27,598 nucleotides of DNA from JBBTWG01 sp038062935 (GTDB lineage: Bacteria; Patescibacteriota; Gracilibacteria; UBA1369; UBA12463), in contig JBBTWG010000002.1 in the NCBI GenBank assembly GCA_038062935.1, forward strand, positions 1 to 27,598. Direction: 5' to 3'. Positions 1-7,911 of this stretch are shown one piece after another. The translations under genes and the position numbers were made by a program. The notes below the pieces were generated by a model. It did no database searches, was not told the DNA's origin, and saw only the letters and a program-made list of their open reading frames with translations. How positions within the stretch are numbered: the first letter of the stretch is position 1; every line of letters begins with the position of its first letter.

Positions 1-700
1 CTTCAATCATTTCACTTTTGAGTTTTTCTATGAGTTCATCTGGACGCCCCTGGAGGAAGCTGACGACTTTTTCGATAATTTTCCCGTATTCGTTTGGTGT
101 GACTTTTCCGATACAGGGAGCGGCGCATTTTCGAATGTAGTAATAGATGCATGGATATTTGATCACTTTTCTTGTGACCTCGACTTCGTGATCAATACTT
201 GGAGGACTTCCCTCTTTTACGAATTTAATGTCGAGTCCGCAATGCCGAAAAGGTAGGATTTTTCGTAGAAGTTCCAGAAGTTTTTTCACTTTGTGATCGG
301 CAGTTTTTGGTCCGAAATAGAGTGCTCCATCTTTTTCTACTTTTCTCACGGTTTCAATTCTAGGAAAATCTTCGTTGACCGAAACGCGTATGTAGATGTA
401 GTTTTTGTCATCGCGCATCACGATGTTATATTTCGGATGGAGTTTTTTGATGAGATTAGTTTCTAGGAAGATTGCTTCGAGTTCACTTCCTACTTCGGTG
501 TATTCGATGTCGATGATTTGCTCAACCATTTTTCTTTTTCTGAGATCCAGATCGGCATTTTTTTGAAAATAACTTCTGACGCGATTTTTCAGATTTTTGG
601 CTTTTCCTACGTAAATAATCACGTTTTCTTCGTTTTTGAAACGATAGACACCGGGACTTTGAGGGAGCGCTTCGAGAATGTTTTCTATTTTGGTGCTCAT
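1..700 (-). CDS. uvrC: UvrABC system protein C (excinuclease subunit C), N-terminal 233 residues
   Basis: Nuclease subunit of UvrABC nucleotide excision repair, which incises damaged DNA on both sides of the lesion in the cytoplasm. Reading leftward from the ATG at 700-698, the frame stays open to the window edge. The N-terminus has the GIY-YIG nuclease signature (PGVYRFKNEENVIIYVGKAK, residues 16-35), followed by the NLKNRV segment typical of UvrC. A later segment around residues 183-198 has the conserved cysteines (YPCIYYYIRKCAAPCIG). The UvrB-binding, RNase H-like and HhH domains would lie beyond the left edge. It is divergent from the nucleotidyltransferase-like gene, with only 28 bp between start codons. 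No Shine-Dalgarno sequence precedes the start. The truncation is due to the window boundary, not to damage. Confidence 0.93.
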   Translation of the reverse strand, partial: MSTKIENILEALPQSPGVYRFKNEENVIIYVGKAKNLKNRVRSYFQKNADLDLRKRKMVEQIIDIEYTEVGSELEAIFLETNLIKKLHPKYNIVMRDDKNYIYIRVSVNEDFPRIETVRKVEKDGALYFGPKTADHKVKKLLELLRKILPFRHCGLDIKFVKEGSPPSIDHEVEVTRKVIKYPCIYYYIRKCAAPCIGKVTPNEYGKIIEKVVSFLQGRPDELIEKLKSEMIE

Positions 701-713
701 TTGCGTGGAACTT

Positions 714-722
714 TGTTACAAT
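714..722 (+). promoter_or_regulatory. Extended -10 promoter (TGTTACAAT) for the 729 gene
   Basis: TGnTACAAT lies six bases before the ATG at 729, so the expected transcription start falls on the start codon (leaderless mRNA). The -35 region is weak. This is one of several identically placed -10 elements in the window. Confidence 0.5.
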
Positions 723-728
723 TTGTTC

Positions 729-1565
729 ATGATTGCGCCTGCATCTCGGACTTTGGAAGAAGCGGTTTTGGGAACTCTCGCTTTTTTTGATCTCTTCGAT
801 CGACCTTTGACTGTTCATGAGATTACTCAATATCTCTTCGGTTTTCAAGCTTCTGATGACGAAATTTCTGCTTATCTTTCTCATTCCCCTCTTGTTTCTT
901 CTCATGATGAGTATTTTTCTTTGAAAGATCGTGAGGTGATTTTTCCTTCATTTTTTTCGAGAAGAGAGATTAATAAAAATCTTTGGAAGAAAGTCTGGAA
1001 ATTTTCTTTTCTCTTTCGGTTTATTCCTTTTTTGAAAGAAGTTTCAGTGTGTAATCGGCTTGCGTATCAGGCTGCGACCGAGAAGAGTGATATCGATCTC
1101 TTCATTGTTTCTCAACGAAATCGGTTGTTTCTCTGTCGAACCTTTCTTCTGTTTTTTCTGGGAATTTTTGGTGTTCGCTTGCATGGGAATAAAATTACTG
1201 GACGATTCTGTTTGAGCTTTTTGGTTTCGCAAGATTATGTGAATATGGATGCTATGGCACTCCAACCTTTCGATGTGTATCTCTTTTTTTGGCAAAAAAC
1301 TTTGAGACCTATTCATTTTGAGAAGTCTTTTTTTGCGCGATTTTTTGAATTTTTATTGAAAGGAAAATTTGGCGATTTTGTAGAGAGAAGGCTTCAGATT
1401 TGGCAAATCTCGAGGGCTCGTCGAAAATGGCAAGAATTGGGACAACCTTCTGGCGTTGTCATTACTCCTGATGTTTTGAAATTTCATCACCCGGACATGA
1501 GGAGCACTTACCGAGATCTTTGGGAGAAAACTATTTCCACTTTTTCTTCTCGATATACATCTTGA
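729..1565 (+). CDS. Nucleotidyltransferase-fold hypothetical protein with N-terminal winged-helix-like region
   Basis: Function unknown. Residues 10-75 resemble a small winged-helix segment (VLGTLAFFDLFDRPLTVHEI). Residues 107-128 carry a nucleotidyltransferase-like motif (SDIDLFIVS, with D121 and D123 as candidate metal ligands); the usual Gly-Ser before it is replaced by CNRLAYQAA. A moderately hydrophobic stretch follows (FLLFFLGIFGVRL), then a conserved-looking FCLSFLVSQ strand and a basic C-terminal region. Proteins of this layout are common as hypotheticals in CPR genomes (recalled, not searched). I chose the ATG at 729 over the upstream in-frame ATG at 678 because an extended -10 lies just before 729 and the upstream residues read as non-coding. 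The 3' end overlaps der, on the other strand, by 35 bp. Confidence 0.6.
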   Translation: MIAPASRTLEEAVLGTLAFFDLFDRPLTVHEITQYLFGFQASDDEISAYLSHSPLVSSHDEYFSLKDREVIFPSFFSRREINKNLWKKVWKFSFLFRFIPFLKEVSVCNRLAYQAATEKSDIDLFIVSQRNRLFLCRTFLLFFLGIFGVRLHGNKITGRFCLSFLVSQDYVNMDAMALQPFDVYLFFWQKTLRPIHFEKSFFARFFEFLLKGKFGDFVERRLQIWQISRARRKWQELGQPSGVVITPDVLKFHHPDMRSTYRDLWEKTISTFSSRYTS

Positions 1566-2910
1566 TTGCCGTCCCGTTGAACCCGTATTTTTCGCGAATT
1601 TTTCTTTCCAAATATCGTCTGTATGAGAAATGAAAGAGATCTGGATCGTTGGCTTCGATGATGAATGTTGGTGGATTGACGCGGATTTGCTGCATTTTGA
1701 AAAGTTTCGGGTGTGTCGATTTTTTCGTTTTTGCGGCATGATAGAGACTGATTTCCTGGAGATAATCGGTGAGAATTTTGCTGTCGATTTCTTTGTTTCT
1801 TTCGAGCATAATTTCGAGCGCGAGGTCGAGGATCATTTTGATATTTTCGCTATTGAGTGCACTCGTCATGACTACTGGAGCCCATGGAATGAACGGAAAT
1901 GCGCGTTTCACTTTCATGAGAAGTTTCTGGCGATCTTCTTCATCGGGAATGAGGTCGATTTTGTTGAGTACAATCACTAAACCTTTTCTTTCTTCTGCGA
2001 CGAATCCGGCAATGTGTTGATCCTGGTTCACAATTCCTTCTGATGCGTCTAGCACCAGGACGCCGATGTCACATTGTTCGAGTGCGCGAATTCCCCGCAG
2101 CATGCTCCAGTATTCGATCTTTCTCCCGATTTTTCCTCTGCGACGGATACCGGCTGTGTCTATGAGGAGGAATTCCTGATTTTTGAATTTGAGTTCGGTG
2201 TCGATTGCGTCGCGGGTGGTTCCTGGAATGTCGGAAACGATGATTTTTTTCTCTCCGAGAAGTGCATTGGTGAGTGATGATTTGCCGACGTTTGGACGAC
2301 CGACGATGGCGATTTTGATTTTCTTTTCTTTCTTTTCGTGGATTTTTCGGAATCCTTTTTCGCGAAGTTTTTTCTCGATGGATTCTTTCACTTCTTCGAT
2401 ATTTCTGTTGTGTGCTGCGGAGATTTCGATGGGTTTTCCGAGTCCGCATTTGTAGAGTTCGTGAATGACTTCTTCGGTGGATTTTCGATCGACTTTGTTT
2501 GCCACGAAAACGACGTCTTTTTTCTTTTCGCGAAGAAGTTTGATTGCTTCGTCGTCGTTGATCGTGATTTGTTCACTTCCATCGACGAGAAAAACGATGA
2601 GATCTGCTTCTTCCATCGCGAGAATTGCTTGTGAATAGATGTCTGCTTCGATATTTTCTTTTTTCCCGTATTCGAGACCTCCGGTGTCGATGATGATAGC
2701 GTCGAGATTTCCGAGATCACTGCTTCCGTAAATGCGGTCACGGGTTGTTCCTGCGACTTCTGAAATGATCGCAACTTTATCACCGATGAGACAATTGAAG
2801 AGAGATGATTTTCCGACGTTTGGTTTTCCAACGATCGCGACGAGTGCTTTTCGATTCATTGCGGGAAGTGTACTTTTTTTGAGGGCTGGTATTTTTTTTG
2901 TGACTGACAT
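1531..2910 (-). CDS. der: Ribosome biogenesis GTPase Der (EngA)
   Basis: Essential double-GTPase that assists 50S ribosomal subunit maturation. Two tandem G domains are complete. The first has GKPNVGKSS at residues 28-36, then DTGG and NKVD. The second, starting near residue 200, has GRPNVGKSS, DTAGI and NKID. The C-terminal KH-like domain (IRVNPPTFIIEANDPDLFHF and the RYLERKIREKYGF helix) closes the protein at the family's usual length. The start is uncertain: the ATG at 2910 adds 17 residues before the usual N-terminus, and the ATG at 2859 would give a canonical start (MNRKALVAIVG). Neither has a Shine-Dalgarno sequence. The gene is divergent from the pilin-like gene and convergent with, and overlapping, the nucleotidyltransferase-like gene. 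Confidence 0.96.
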   Translation of the reverse strand: MSVTKKIPALKKSTLPAMNRKALVAIVGKPNVGKSSLFNCLIGDKVAIISEVAGTTRDRIYGSSDLGNLDAIIIDTGGLEYGKKENIEADIYSQAILAMEEADLIVFLVDGSEQITINDDEAIKLLREKKKDVVFVANKVDRKSTEEVIHELYKCGLGKPIEISAAHNRNIEEVKESIEKKLREKGFRKIHEKKEKKIKIAIVGRPNVGKSSLTNALLGEKKIIVSDIPGTTRDAIDTELKFKNQEFLLIDTAGIRRRGKIGRKIEYWSMLRGIRALEQCDIGVLVLDASEGIVNQDQHIAGFVAEERKGLVIVLNKIDLIPDEEDRQKLLMKVKRAFPFIPWAPVVMTSALNSENIKMILDLALEIMLERNKEIDSKILTDYLQEISLYHAAKTKKSTHPKLFKMQQIRVNPPTFIIEANDPDLFHFSYRRYLERKIREKYGFNGTAIKMYIEKKKWK

Positions 2911-2965
2911 GGGAATTATGGCTCAATGATTTGCGATTGGCATTATGGCGGATTTTTCTGAATTT

Positions 2966-2974
2966 TGCTATAGT
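2966..2974 (+). promoter_or_regulatory. Extended -10 promoter (TGCTATAGT) for the pilin-like gene
   Basis: TGnTATAGT is followed by seven bases and then the ATG at 2982. This predicts a leaderless or near-leaderless transcript and decides the start in favour of 2982 over the in-frame TTG at 2931. No clear -35 is seen. Confidence 0.5.
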
Positions 2975-2981
2975 TGTTTCA

Positions 2982-3431
2982 ATGAAACGTTTTTCCCTCG
3001 CTCTCGTTTCCCTTCTCGTGTTCCTTTTTCCTTTTTCAGCTTCAGCTCAAGGCATTTTGCCATCGACTACGAAGACTGATAGTGCGTGTCAGGATCTTTT
3101 TGTTTCAAATTCTCCAGCATCTCTTCGTGATCAGATTAAGTCGAATTCCATTTCTTTGAATGATGTTCTGGCCTGTGCTCTCCGTACTGGTCGCGTAAAG
3201 CTTTGGATGGCGCCATTCTTTATTCTCTCAGCAATAGAATTCCTAAGTGGTCTAGCCGGTCTTCTCTCTGTTGGTTATATCGTTGTTGGTGGATATCATT
3301 ATGTGATTGGTGGCATATCCGAAGAGAAGGATAAGGGTACAAAAACTATTAAAAATGCTCTCATTGGTTTCATTTTGAGTATGCTTGCATATACTATTGT
3401 GAACATTATTCAGCTGACCGTTTCCTCATAA
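2982..3431 (+). CDS. Small secreted pilin-like (TrbC/VirB2-type) membrane protein
   Basis: 149-residue protein with a cleavable-looking signal peptide (residues 1-23, hydrophobic core then SASAQ). Two transmembrane segments follow, about residues 68-103 (glycine-rich, VGYIVVGGYHYVIGG) and 122-147 (ALIGFILSMLAYTIVNII). They are joined by a short charged loop (EEKDKGTKTIKN). Signal peptide, two helices and a KGT-K-IKNALIG loop resemble VirB2/TrbC-type pilins, a layout frequent in CPR genomes, where the role is unproven. No other type IV secretion gene is in the window. Two cysteines (near residues 33 and 61) lie in the extracytoplasmic part before the first helix. The AI-2E-family gene follows 21 bp downstream and may be co-transcribed. 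Confidence 0.55.
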   Translation: MKRFSLALVSLLVFLFPFSASAQGILPSTTKTDSACQDLFVSNSPASLRDQIKSNSISLNDVLACALRTGRVKLWMAPFFILSAIEFLSGLAGLLSVGYIVVGGYHYVIGGISEEKDKGTKTIKNALIGFILSMLAYTIVNIIQLTVSS

Positions 3432-3452
3432 ATTTCCATAACTTTTCTTTTT

Positions 3453-4658
3453 ATGAATGTTCTTTCCGATATTTTCCACAAGACTAAAAAAACTTTTGGA
3501 AAAGTGAAAGAAAAAGTTGAACAACTTCAAAATCTTTCTCCAGATCCTGTTGAAGTTCCTCAACCTGCAAAAGTTCATGTTCAAGAAAAAGTTCTTTTTG
3601 AAATTTCTGCAGGAAGTGTGGCGAGGGCAACTTTGGTGATTTTGGGTCTTTTGACTGCTGCTTATTTCTTGAATTTTATTTCTGATATTTTGGTTGTTTT
3701 TTTCGTTTCGTTTTTGCTTACTGCGGGCATGGAACCTGCGATTGATTATCTTTACAAAAAGCATATTCCGCGAGGTGTTGCTGTTATTCTTTTTTATATT
3801 TTGGCGCTTGCGTTCCTGGGTTATGTCGTTTCTACTATTTTTCCTATTCTTGCGAAGCAAATTTCTGAACTTGCTGGCCGCGCTGGACAGGTTCTTGCGA
3901 ATATTTCCCAGATTCCTGAAAATTCACTTCCTTTTAGTGATAGTATCAACCATTCTATTTCGCAGTTTTTGACATCTGTGAATGCACAAGAATTAGTGAA
4001 CCAGATTGATAGCAACCTGCAAGTTTTTGCTCAACAGCTTTTTGCTCTTGGAGGAAATCTTTGGCAGTTTATTCATGTTATTTCGAACGGTATTATAAAT
4101 CTTATTTTGGTTCTTATTTTGGGTTTCTTTATGACTGTTGAGAAGCATGCAATTGAGAATTTCGTTCTTTCCCTCTTTCCTGTGAAGCATTCTGAATATG
4201 CCGCTGATCGTATCGTAGCTATGAAGAAAAAGATTGGTCATTGGCTTCGGGCTATGCTTATCCTGATGCTTTCAATCGGTGTTTCTGTGTATATTGGTCT
4301 CCTGATTCTTGGTGTGGAATATGCCGCTATTTTGGCTATTATTGCTGGATTGTTGGAAGTCGTGCCTGTTTTGGGTCCACCACTTTCGCTTTTGCTGGCT
4401 CTCCCTATTGTTGCAAATCAATCAGGAGTTTTGACTCTTTGGGTGATAGGTCTTTACATAGTTATCCAGCAATTAGAAGGACATATTCTTGTTCCGATCA
4501 TTATGAAACGTGTCACAGGATTGAGTTCTATCGCTGTCATCTTTTCACTTTTGGTAGGAGCTCGATTCCTCGGAATTGTTGGTATCATCCTTTCAATTCC
4601 TGTTGCTACTATGATTTCTATGTTTTTGGATGACTATCTTGGAAAAAGAAAAGCTTAG
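3453..4658 (+). CDS. AI-2E family (PerM/YdiK-like) transporter
   Basis: 401-residue polytopic membrane protein of the AI-2 exporter superfamily. About 60 residues of charged cytoplasmic N-terminus come first. Paired helices follow (VARATLVILGLLTAAYFLNF, then DILVVFFVSFLLTAGMEPAI). A central amphipathic segment contains the NISQIPENSLPF region and the FITVEKHAIENFV-like helix (here GFFMTVEKHAIENF). The C-terminal helices include the family's conserved GLLEVVPVLGPPL segment and QQLEGHILVPIIMKR. Family members export AI-2 or act as ion/solute antiporters; the substrate cannot be told from sequence. The gene follows the pilin-like gene by 21 bp with no Shine-Dalgarno sequence. Its stop overlaps the stop of the convergent glycosyltransferase by 4 bp. 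Confidence 0.88.
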   Translation: MNVLSDIFHKTKKTFGKVKEKVEQLQNLSPDPVEVPQPAKVHVQEKVLFEISAGSVARATLVILGLLTAAYFLNFISDILVVFFVSFLLTAGMEPAIDYLYKKHIPRGVAVILFYILALAFLGYVVSTIFPILAKQISELAGRAGQVLANISQIPENSLPFSDSINHSISQFLTSVNAQELVNQIDSNLQVFAQQLFALGGNLWQFIHVISNGIINLILVLILGFFMTVEKHAIENFVLSLFPVKHSEYAADRIVAMKKKIGHWLRAMLILMLSIGVSVYIGLLILGVEYAAILAIIAGLLEVVPVLGPPLSLLLALPIVANQSGVLTLWVIGLYIVIQQLEGHILVPIIMKRVTGLSSIAVIFSLLVGARFLGIVGIILSIPVATMISMFLDDYLGKRKA

Positions 4659-5752
4659 AGTGCTTCTAGAAATTTTGTGATATTTTTTTTGAAAATTTCG
4701 TTGGAAAATTTCTCTGCATGGGCGTGAATTTTTTCTGGTAAGAAATTTTTCTCTTCTTTTTCGAATCTTTGAATTGCTTCTAGAAGATTCTTTTTTTCTT
4801 GTTTTTCGAAGAAAATTCCACTAATTCCTTCTTTGACTGTTTCGAGTGCGCCGCCTTCTTTGTAGGCGATCACAGGTGTTCCATGTGCCATAGATTCGAG
4901 TGGAGTAATGCCAAAATCTTCGCATTGTGGAAAGATAAGTGCTTTCGCTCCGGTATAGAGTTTTGAGAGATCTTGATCAGAGATGTGACCGAGAAATTCT
5001 ATATTTTGGTGAGCAAGTTTTTGGAGTTTTTTTTCTTCTATGCCTGTTCCTACAATTTTTAGTGGTACCTCTAGTTCGTTGAATGCTTCGATGATGAGGT
5101 CAAACTTTTTGTAGGTTGTTATCCGTCCGACAGCGAGATAGTATTTTTTTTGTTCTTTTGTGGTTTTTAATTTTTGTATCTCTATTCCGGGATGTATGAC
5201 GGTAGCATCACGATGGTAGTATTTTTGAATTCTTTTCCCAACGTATGCAGAGTTCGTGAGAAAATGATCGACTCGATCTGCCGCAAGCCTATCCCACATA
5301 CGGATTTTGTGAATGAACCTTTTACCCCATTTTTTGATGATTCCATTCATTGTGTATTCTTTGATGTACTTTTGATAGCCATCCCATGCGTAACGCATCG
5401 GTGAATGGCAATATGAAACATGCACAGTTTCTGGCTTGGTAATAATCCCTTTGGAACATGAATGATTGCTCGAAATGACGAGATCGTATGCGTCGAGATT
5501 GAAGTTTTCAAATACGATTGGCATGAACGGCAAAAAAAGCTGGTGACGACTTTTTGCTCCTGGAATTTTTTGGAGAAATGAAGTTATCACTTTTGCATCT
5601 TTGAGCTGTGGAAAATTTTTCTTGTTGTAGATGGAAGTGTATATAGTGGCGTCCGGAAAGAGTTCATGAAGCGCTACTACGACTCTTTCTGCTCCTCCAA
5701 AGGATGTGAGCCAGTCACAGACTATTGCGATCTTTGCGTCTCGAAGATTCAT
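4655..5752 (-). CDS. Family 4 (GT-B fold) glycosyltransferase, mannosyltransferase-like
   Basis: 365-residue retaining glycosyltransferase of the GT4 type, acting at the cytoplasmic face on a lipid- or polymer-linked acceptor. The N-terminal Rossmann half has DWLTSFGGAERVV (residues 13-25) and the CHSPMRYAWDGY motif near residues 115-126. The C-terminal nucleotide-sugar half has AVGRITTYKKFDLIIEAF (207-224) and the E-x7-E signature EDFGITPLE (E278, E286), followed by GTPVIAYKEGG. This resembles WbaZ-like mannosyltransferases, but donor and acceptor are unknown. It is downstream of the PrsW-like gene on the same strand, separated by a heptameric tandem repeat and its own possible -10 element. 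It likely contributes to surface glycan. Confidence 0.88.
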   Translation of the reverse strand: MNLRDAKIAIVCDWLTSFGGAERVVVALHELFPDATIYTSIYNKKNFPQLKDAKVITSFLQKIPGAKSRHQLFLPFMPIVFENFNLDAYDLVISSNHSCSKGIITKPETVHVSYCHSPMRYAWDGYQKYIKEYTMNGIIKKWGKRFIHKIRMWDRLAADRVDHFLTNSAYVGKRIQKYYHRDATVIHPGIEIQKLKTTKEQKKYYLAVGRITTYKKFDLIIEAFNELEVPLKIVGTGIEEKKLQKLAHQNIEFLGHISDQDLSKLYTGAKALIFPQCEDFGITPLESMAHGTPVIAYKEGGALETVKEGISGIFFEKQEKKNLLEAIQRFEKEEKNFLPEKIHAHAEKFSNEIFKKNITKFLEAL

Positions 5753-5760
5753 CGAGGCGT

Positions 5761-5766
5761 AGTATA
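5761..5766 (-). promoter_or_regulatory. Possible -10 element (TATACT) for the glycosyltransferase
   Basis: On the minus strand TATACT is followed by eight bases and then the ATG at 5752, again predicting a leaderless transcript. Its -35 region would fall inside the heptameric repeat, and no good match is seen there. Confidence 0.35.
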
Positions 5767-5767
5767 C

Positions 5768-5799
5768 AGGATTTAGGATTTAGGATGTAGGATTTAGGA
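5768..5799. repeat. Heptameric tandem repeat (AGGATTT), four units plus a partial
   Basis: Reading + strand: AGGATTT, AGGATTT, AGGATGT, AGGATTT, AGGA. It sits between the stop of the PrsW-like gene (5809-5811) and the start of the glycosyltransferase. On the coding strand the unit is CCTAAAT, the same motif as at 9680-9714. Confidence 0.9.
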
Positions 5800-5808
5800 G
5801 ATCGAGAG

Positions 5809-7026
5809 TTAGATTAGCGGGCCTCCGCTTCCTGCGTCGAGTTTGAAAGTTTCTGCTTGGTCTTTTTTCTTTTTTTCTTGTTCGAGGAATTTTTGATATT
5901 CTGGGGAATTTTGGAAATTTTCTGGGAGTTTTTTGTTTTTTTGTGCAATTAGATTTTCGAATGTGCTTTTGTCTTCAACTTCTTTTCTGGTTCCGACTAT
6001 TTCTGTTGTTTCATGGTAGAGATCTACGCCTTTCATCTCATCTTCTGCTTTTGCTTTCATGAGTTTTGCGAGGCTATTTTCTGGATCTTTTTCGAGTAAT
6101 CTTGCACAGATTCCTATGACGTCTTTGTATTTCTTTTCGTTCATGTATTGGCCTATGAGTTCGATGACAGTATCCTTTTCTTTCTCTCCGATTTGAGATG
6201 TTGTTTTGGTGCTGATGTCTGTCACGAGATCGAGAGTTCCTGATGATCTTCGCAAGAGAATCATGAGATAACTGAATCCGATAAGTACTATGATGAGCGC
6301 TGGAATAATTTTATTGAAGCTTAGAAATGTGTTGTAGATCGCGTGAAGTCCCATGGCAATTGCTAAACCTTGGAAAATTTTTTGTTCGCGATAGGCTTGA
6401 TCTTGGGGAATTTGGAAAATTTTGCAGATGAATCGTGTGATGTAGAGTTTTTTGCCTTGAGATTTTTCGCTGTCTCTATAGTCGGACGTGAATTTGCTCA
6501 TGCCGTAGTAGTATCCGAAAATTCCTGAGAAGAAAATATGTGCTGCAGAAGTAAATAAGCATCGGAAAAAATAGGCTCCAATGAGACTTTTTATGTCTCC
6601 TGATTGGAGAAGTGAGACAAAATAAGGATAGACATTTTCTGCAAAAGAGAATCCAAGCGCTGCGACGATGCTGAGTTTGATTGAATCGTTGACCGACTTC
6701 ACGAGCAGCCATTTTTTGTCAGCGAAACGCAGAAGCCATTGCTTAAAAACTTCTTCCATCATGGCAAAAATCAGATACATGACGGTCGCTCCGAGGTATA
6801 CATTTTGTATTTTCTGTTCGATTTGTCCGACGTTGAGTTGTGGGAAAAATTTCCAACTGTATTGCACAAGCAACAATGGAATAACGGTCATTATGCCAAG
6901 GATGAACATGACTACGAGCGTGCTTTTCTTCTCTTCTGATTTTTTGAATAAGAAATGCATCCACATGAACGCGGGGATGAATGCGATGCTTCCAGCAACA
7001 GTCCAGAGGAGATATTTATTTTCCAT
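5809..7026 (-). CDS. PrsW-family intramembrane glutamic protease with C-terminal soluble domain
   Basis: 405-residue polytopic membrane protein. The PrsW/CPBP-type motifs are present: EEVFK at residues 91-95, GFSFAEN ending at residue 131, a histidine in a helix (AAHIFFSGIFGYYYG, H163), and MGLHAIYN (H228). In Bacillus subtilis PrsW makes the first cut in an anti-sigma factor. After the last helix (about residue 260) comes a roughly 140-residue hydrophilic tail with a TPR-like helical pair (KKYKDVIGICARLLEKDPEN) and a lysine/glutamate-rich end. It lies 24 bp downstream of the STAS gene, in the same orientation as the anti-sigma kinase and STAS genes, so a role in stress or envelope signalling is plausible but inferred. 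No sigma factor or transmembrane anti-sigma substrate is visible in the window. Confidence 0.8.
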   Translation of the reverse strand: MENKYLLWTVAGSIAFIPAFMWMHFLFKKSEEKKSTLVVMFILGIMTVIPLLLVQYSWKFFPQLNVGQIEQKIQNVYLGATVMYLIFAMMEEVFKQWLLRFADKKWLLVKSVNDSIKLSIVAALGFSFAENVYPYFVSLLQSGDIKSLIGAYFFRCLFTSAAHIFFSGIFGYYYGMSKFTSDYRDSEKSQGKKLYITRFICKIFQIPQDQAYREQKIFQGLAIAMGLHAIYNTFLSFNKIIPALIIVLIGFSYLMILLRRSSGTLDLVTDISTKTTSQIGEKEKDTVIELIGQYMNEKKYKDVIGICARLLEKDPENSLAKLMKAKAEDEMKGVDLYHETTEIVGTRKEVEDKSTFENLIAQKNKKLPENFQNSPEYQKFLEQEKKKKDQAETFKLDAGSGGPLI

Positions 7027-7050
7027 TTTTTTGTTTTTGATTCGACTATT

Positions 7051-7425
7051 TTAACCACCGAGGACTGCAAATTTTGCTTCATCGATGTTGGCGTAGAGCG
7101 AAATGAGTTGCGTGAGACCGACGACCTGTAAAATATCAGTGATATTCTGTTTTGCTTTTGCAATACCGATTTTTCCTCCACCTTCGGTGACTTTTCCGTA
7201 CCAGTCGGTGAGGTATCCGATGGCTTTGCTGTTCATGTATTCAAGTTTTTCAAAATCGAAAATGAGAAAAAGTCCCTGAGGATTTTGGTTTATAAGTGTA
7301 TAGATTTCTTGAGATTTTTCGTCGATGTTGCTTTCGTCGAGTTGTCCGCTGATAGCGACGAGCTTGACGTGTTTCTGTGCATCTGTGGATGCGATGTCTT
7401 CGATGGTGATGTGTGCGTCGGTCAT
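7051..7425 (-). CDS. STAS-domain anti-sigma factor antagonist (SpoIIAA/RsbV-like)
   Basis: 124-residue single STAS domain. Phosphorylation of a conserved serine at the start of a helix by a cognate kinase blocks binding. Here that site is in LEYMNSKAIGYL, with S66 as the predicted phosphoacceptor. The strand VKLVAISGQLDESN and the segment GGGKIGIAKAKQNITDIL also fit the family. The N-terminal about 18 residues are a short extension. It lies 10 bp downstream of the RsbW-like kinase gene, as in classical partner-switching operons. It is the expected substrate of both that kinase and the PP2C phosphatase at 15346-16440. Confidence 0.88.
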   Translation of the reverse strand: MTDAHITIEDIASTDAQKHVKLVAISGQLDESNIDEKSQEIYTLINQNPQGLFLIFDFEKLEYMNSKAIGYLTDWYGKVTEGGGKIGIAKAKQNITDILQVVGLTQLISLYANIDEAKFAVLGG

Positions 7426-7429
7426 GGTG

Positions 7430-7450
7430 TAGGAGTTAGGAGTTAGGAGT
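7430..7450. repeat. Heptameric tandem repeat (TAGGAGT), three units
   Basis: Three perfect copies of TAGGAGT on the + strand. On the coding (minus) strand they encode the last residues and the stop codon of the RsbW-like gene and end five bases before the STAS start codon. Confidence 0.9.
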
Positions 7451-7876
7451 TTTTATGGTTGATTGGACTTTGGTTCCGTTGGTTTTGGTTTTTGTGGTTT
7501 TGAATTTGTCACTCCAGGATTGTACTATTTTGAGGCCTCGGCCGTGAATTTTTTGGTTTCTTCGTGTTTTTCTTTTTTCTTTTCCCTGGTCTTTCACGGT
7601 GATTTTTATTTCTCCCTCCTCCGAGGACTTCTTATCTTTTATGTATTCCAGTGTAAATTGTATTTCTCCGTTTTTTTCTGATCCGTGCTGAATGGCGTTG
7701 GTGCAGAGTTCGTCGGTGATTACTTGTGCTCGGCGGGCTAATTTTTCTCCGATTTCTGGTTTTTGTTTCAGGAGGTTGTAGACTCCATTTCTCAGAAATG
7801 CCAGCACGCTGAGATCTGCGGGAAATTTCGCTTCTATGGAGAAGGGCGTTTTTTTGCTTTTTGTTTCTTTTTTCAC
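7436..7876 (-). CDS. Anti-sigma regulatory factor / serine kinase (RsbW/SpoIIAB-like HATPase)
   Basis: 146-residue GHKL-type ATPase domain. The N box is DELCTNAIQHG (E56, N60). The G1-like motif is KDQGKE (D96, G98) and the G2 motif is GRGLKIVQSWSD (from G112). Such proteins bind a sigma factor or other partner and phosphorylate a STAS antagonist. Start: the GTG at 7876-7874 is chosen because an excellent extended -10 (TGGTATAAT) ends six bases upstream, predicting a leaderless GTG-initiated mRNA. The segment between G1 and G2 is short and strongly basic (KEKRKTRRNQK), unlike the usual ATP lid, which might alter kinase activity. The C-terminus (TPNS-stop) is encoded by a heptameric tandem repeat. 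Partners: the STAS protein downstream and probably the phosphatase at 15.3 kb. Confidence 0.82.
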   Translation of the reverse strand: MKKETKSKKTPFSIEAKFPADLSVLAFLRNGVYNLLKQKPEIGEKLARRAQVITDELCTNAIQHGSEKNGEIQFTLEYIKDKKSSEEGEIKITVKDQGKEKRKTRRNQKIHGRGLKIVQSWSDKFKTTKTKTNGTKVQSTIKTPNS

Positions 7877-7882
7877 GCGTCT

Positions 7883-7911
7883 ATTATACCACTTTTTAGC
7901 TTTGGAGTCTA
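7883..7911 (-). promoter_or_regulatory. Promoter for the kinase-STAS-PrsW gene run
   Basis: On the minus strand TAGACT (-35, 7906-7911) is followed by a 17-bp spacer and TATAAT (7883-7888) with an upstream TGG (extended -10). The GTG start codon lies six bases further on, so transcription is predicted to begin at the start codon. The -35 overlaps the stop codon of the chorismate mutase gene. Confidence 0.65.

Noticed and set aside
1044..1316. Long opposite-strand open frames inside many genes (for example minus-strand frames in the 729, ribBA, ribD and PP2C genes)
   Set aside because: They are low-complexity, lysine/arginine/serine/histidine-rich shadows of real genes produced by the strand composition bias.
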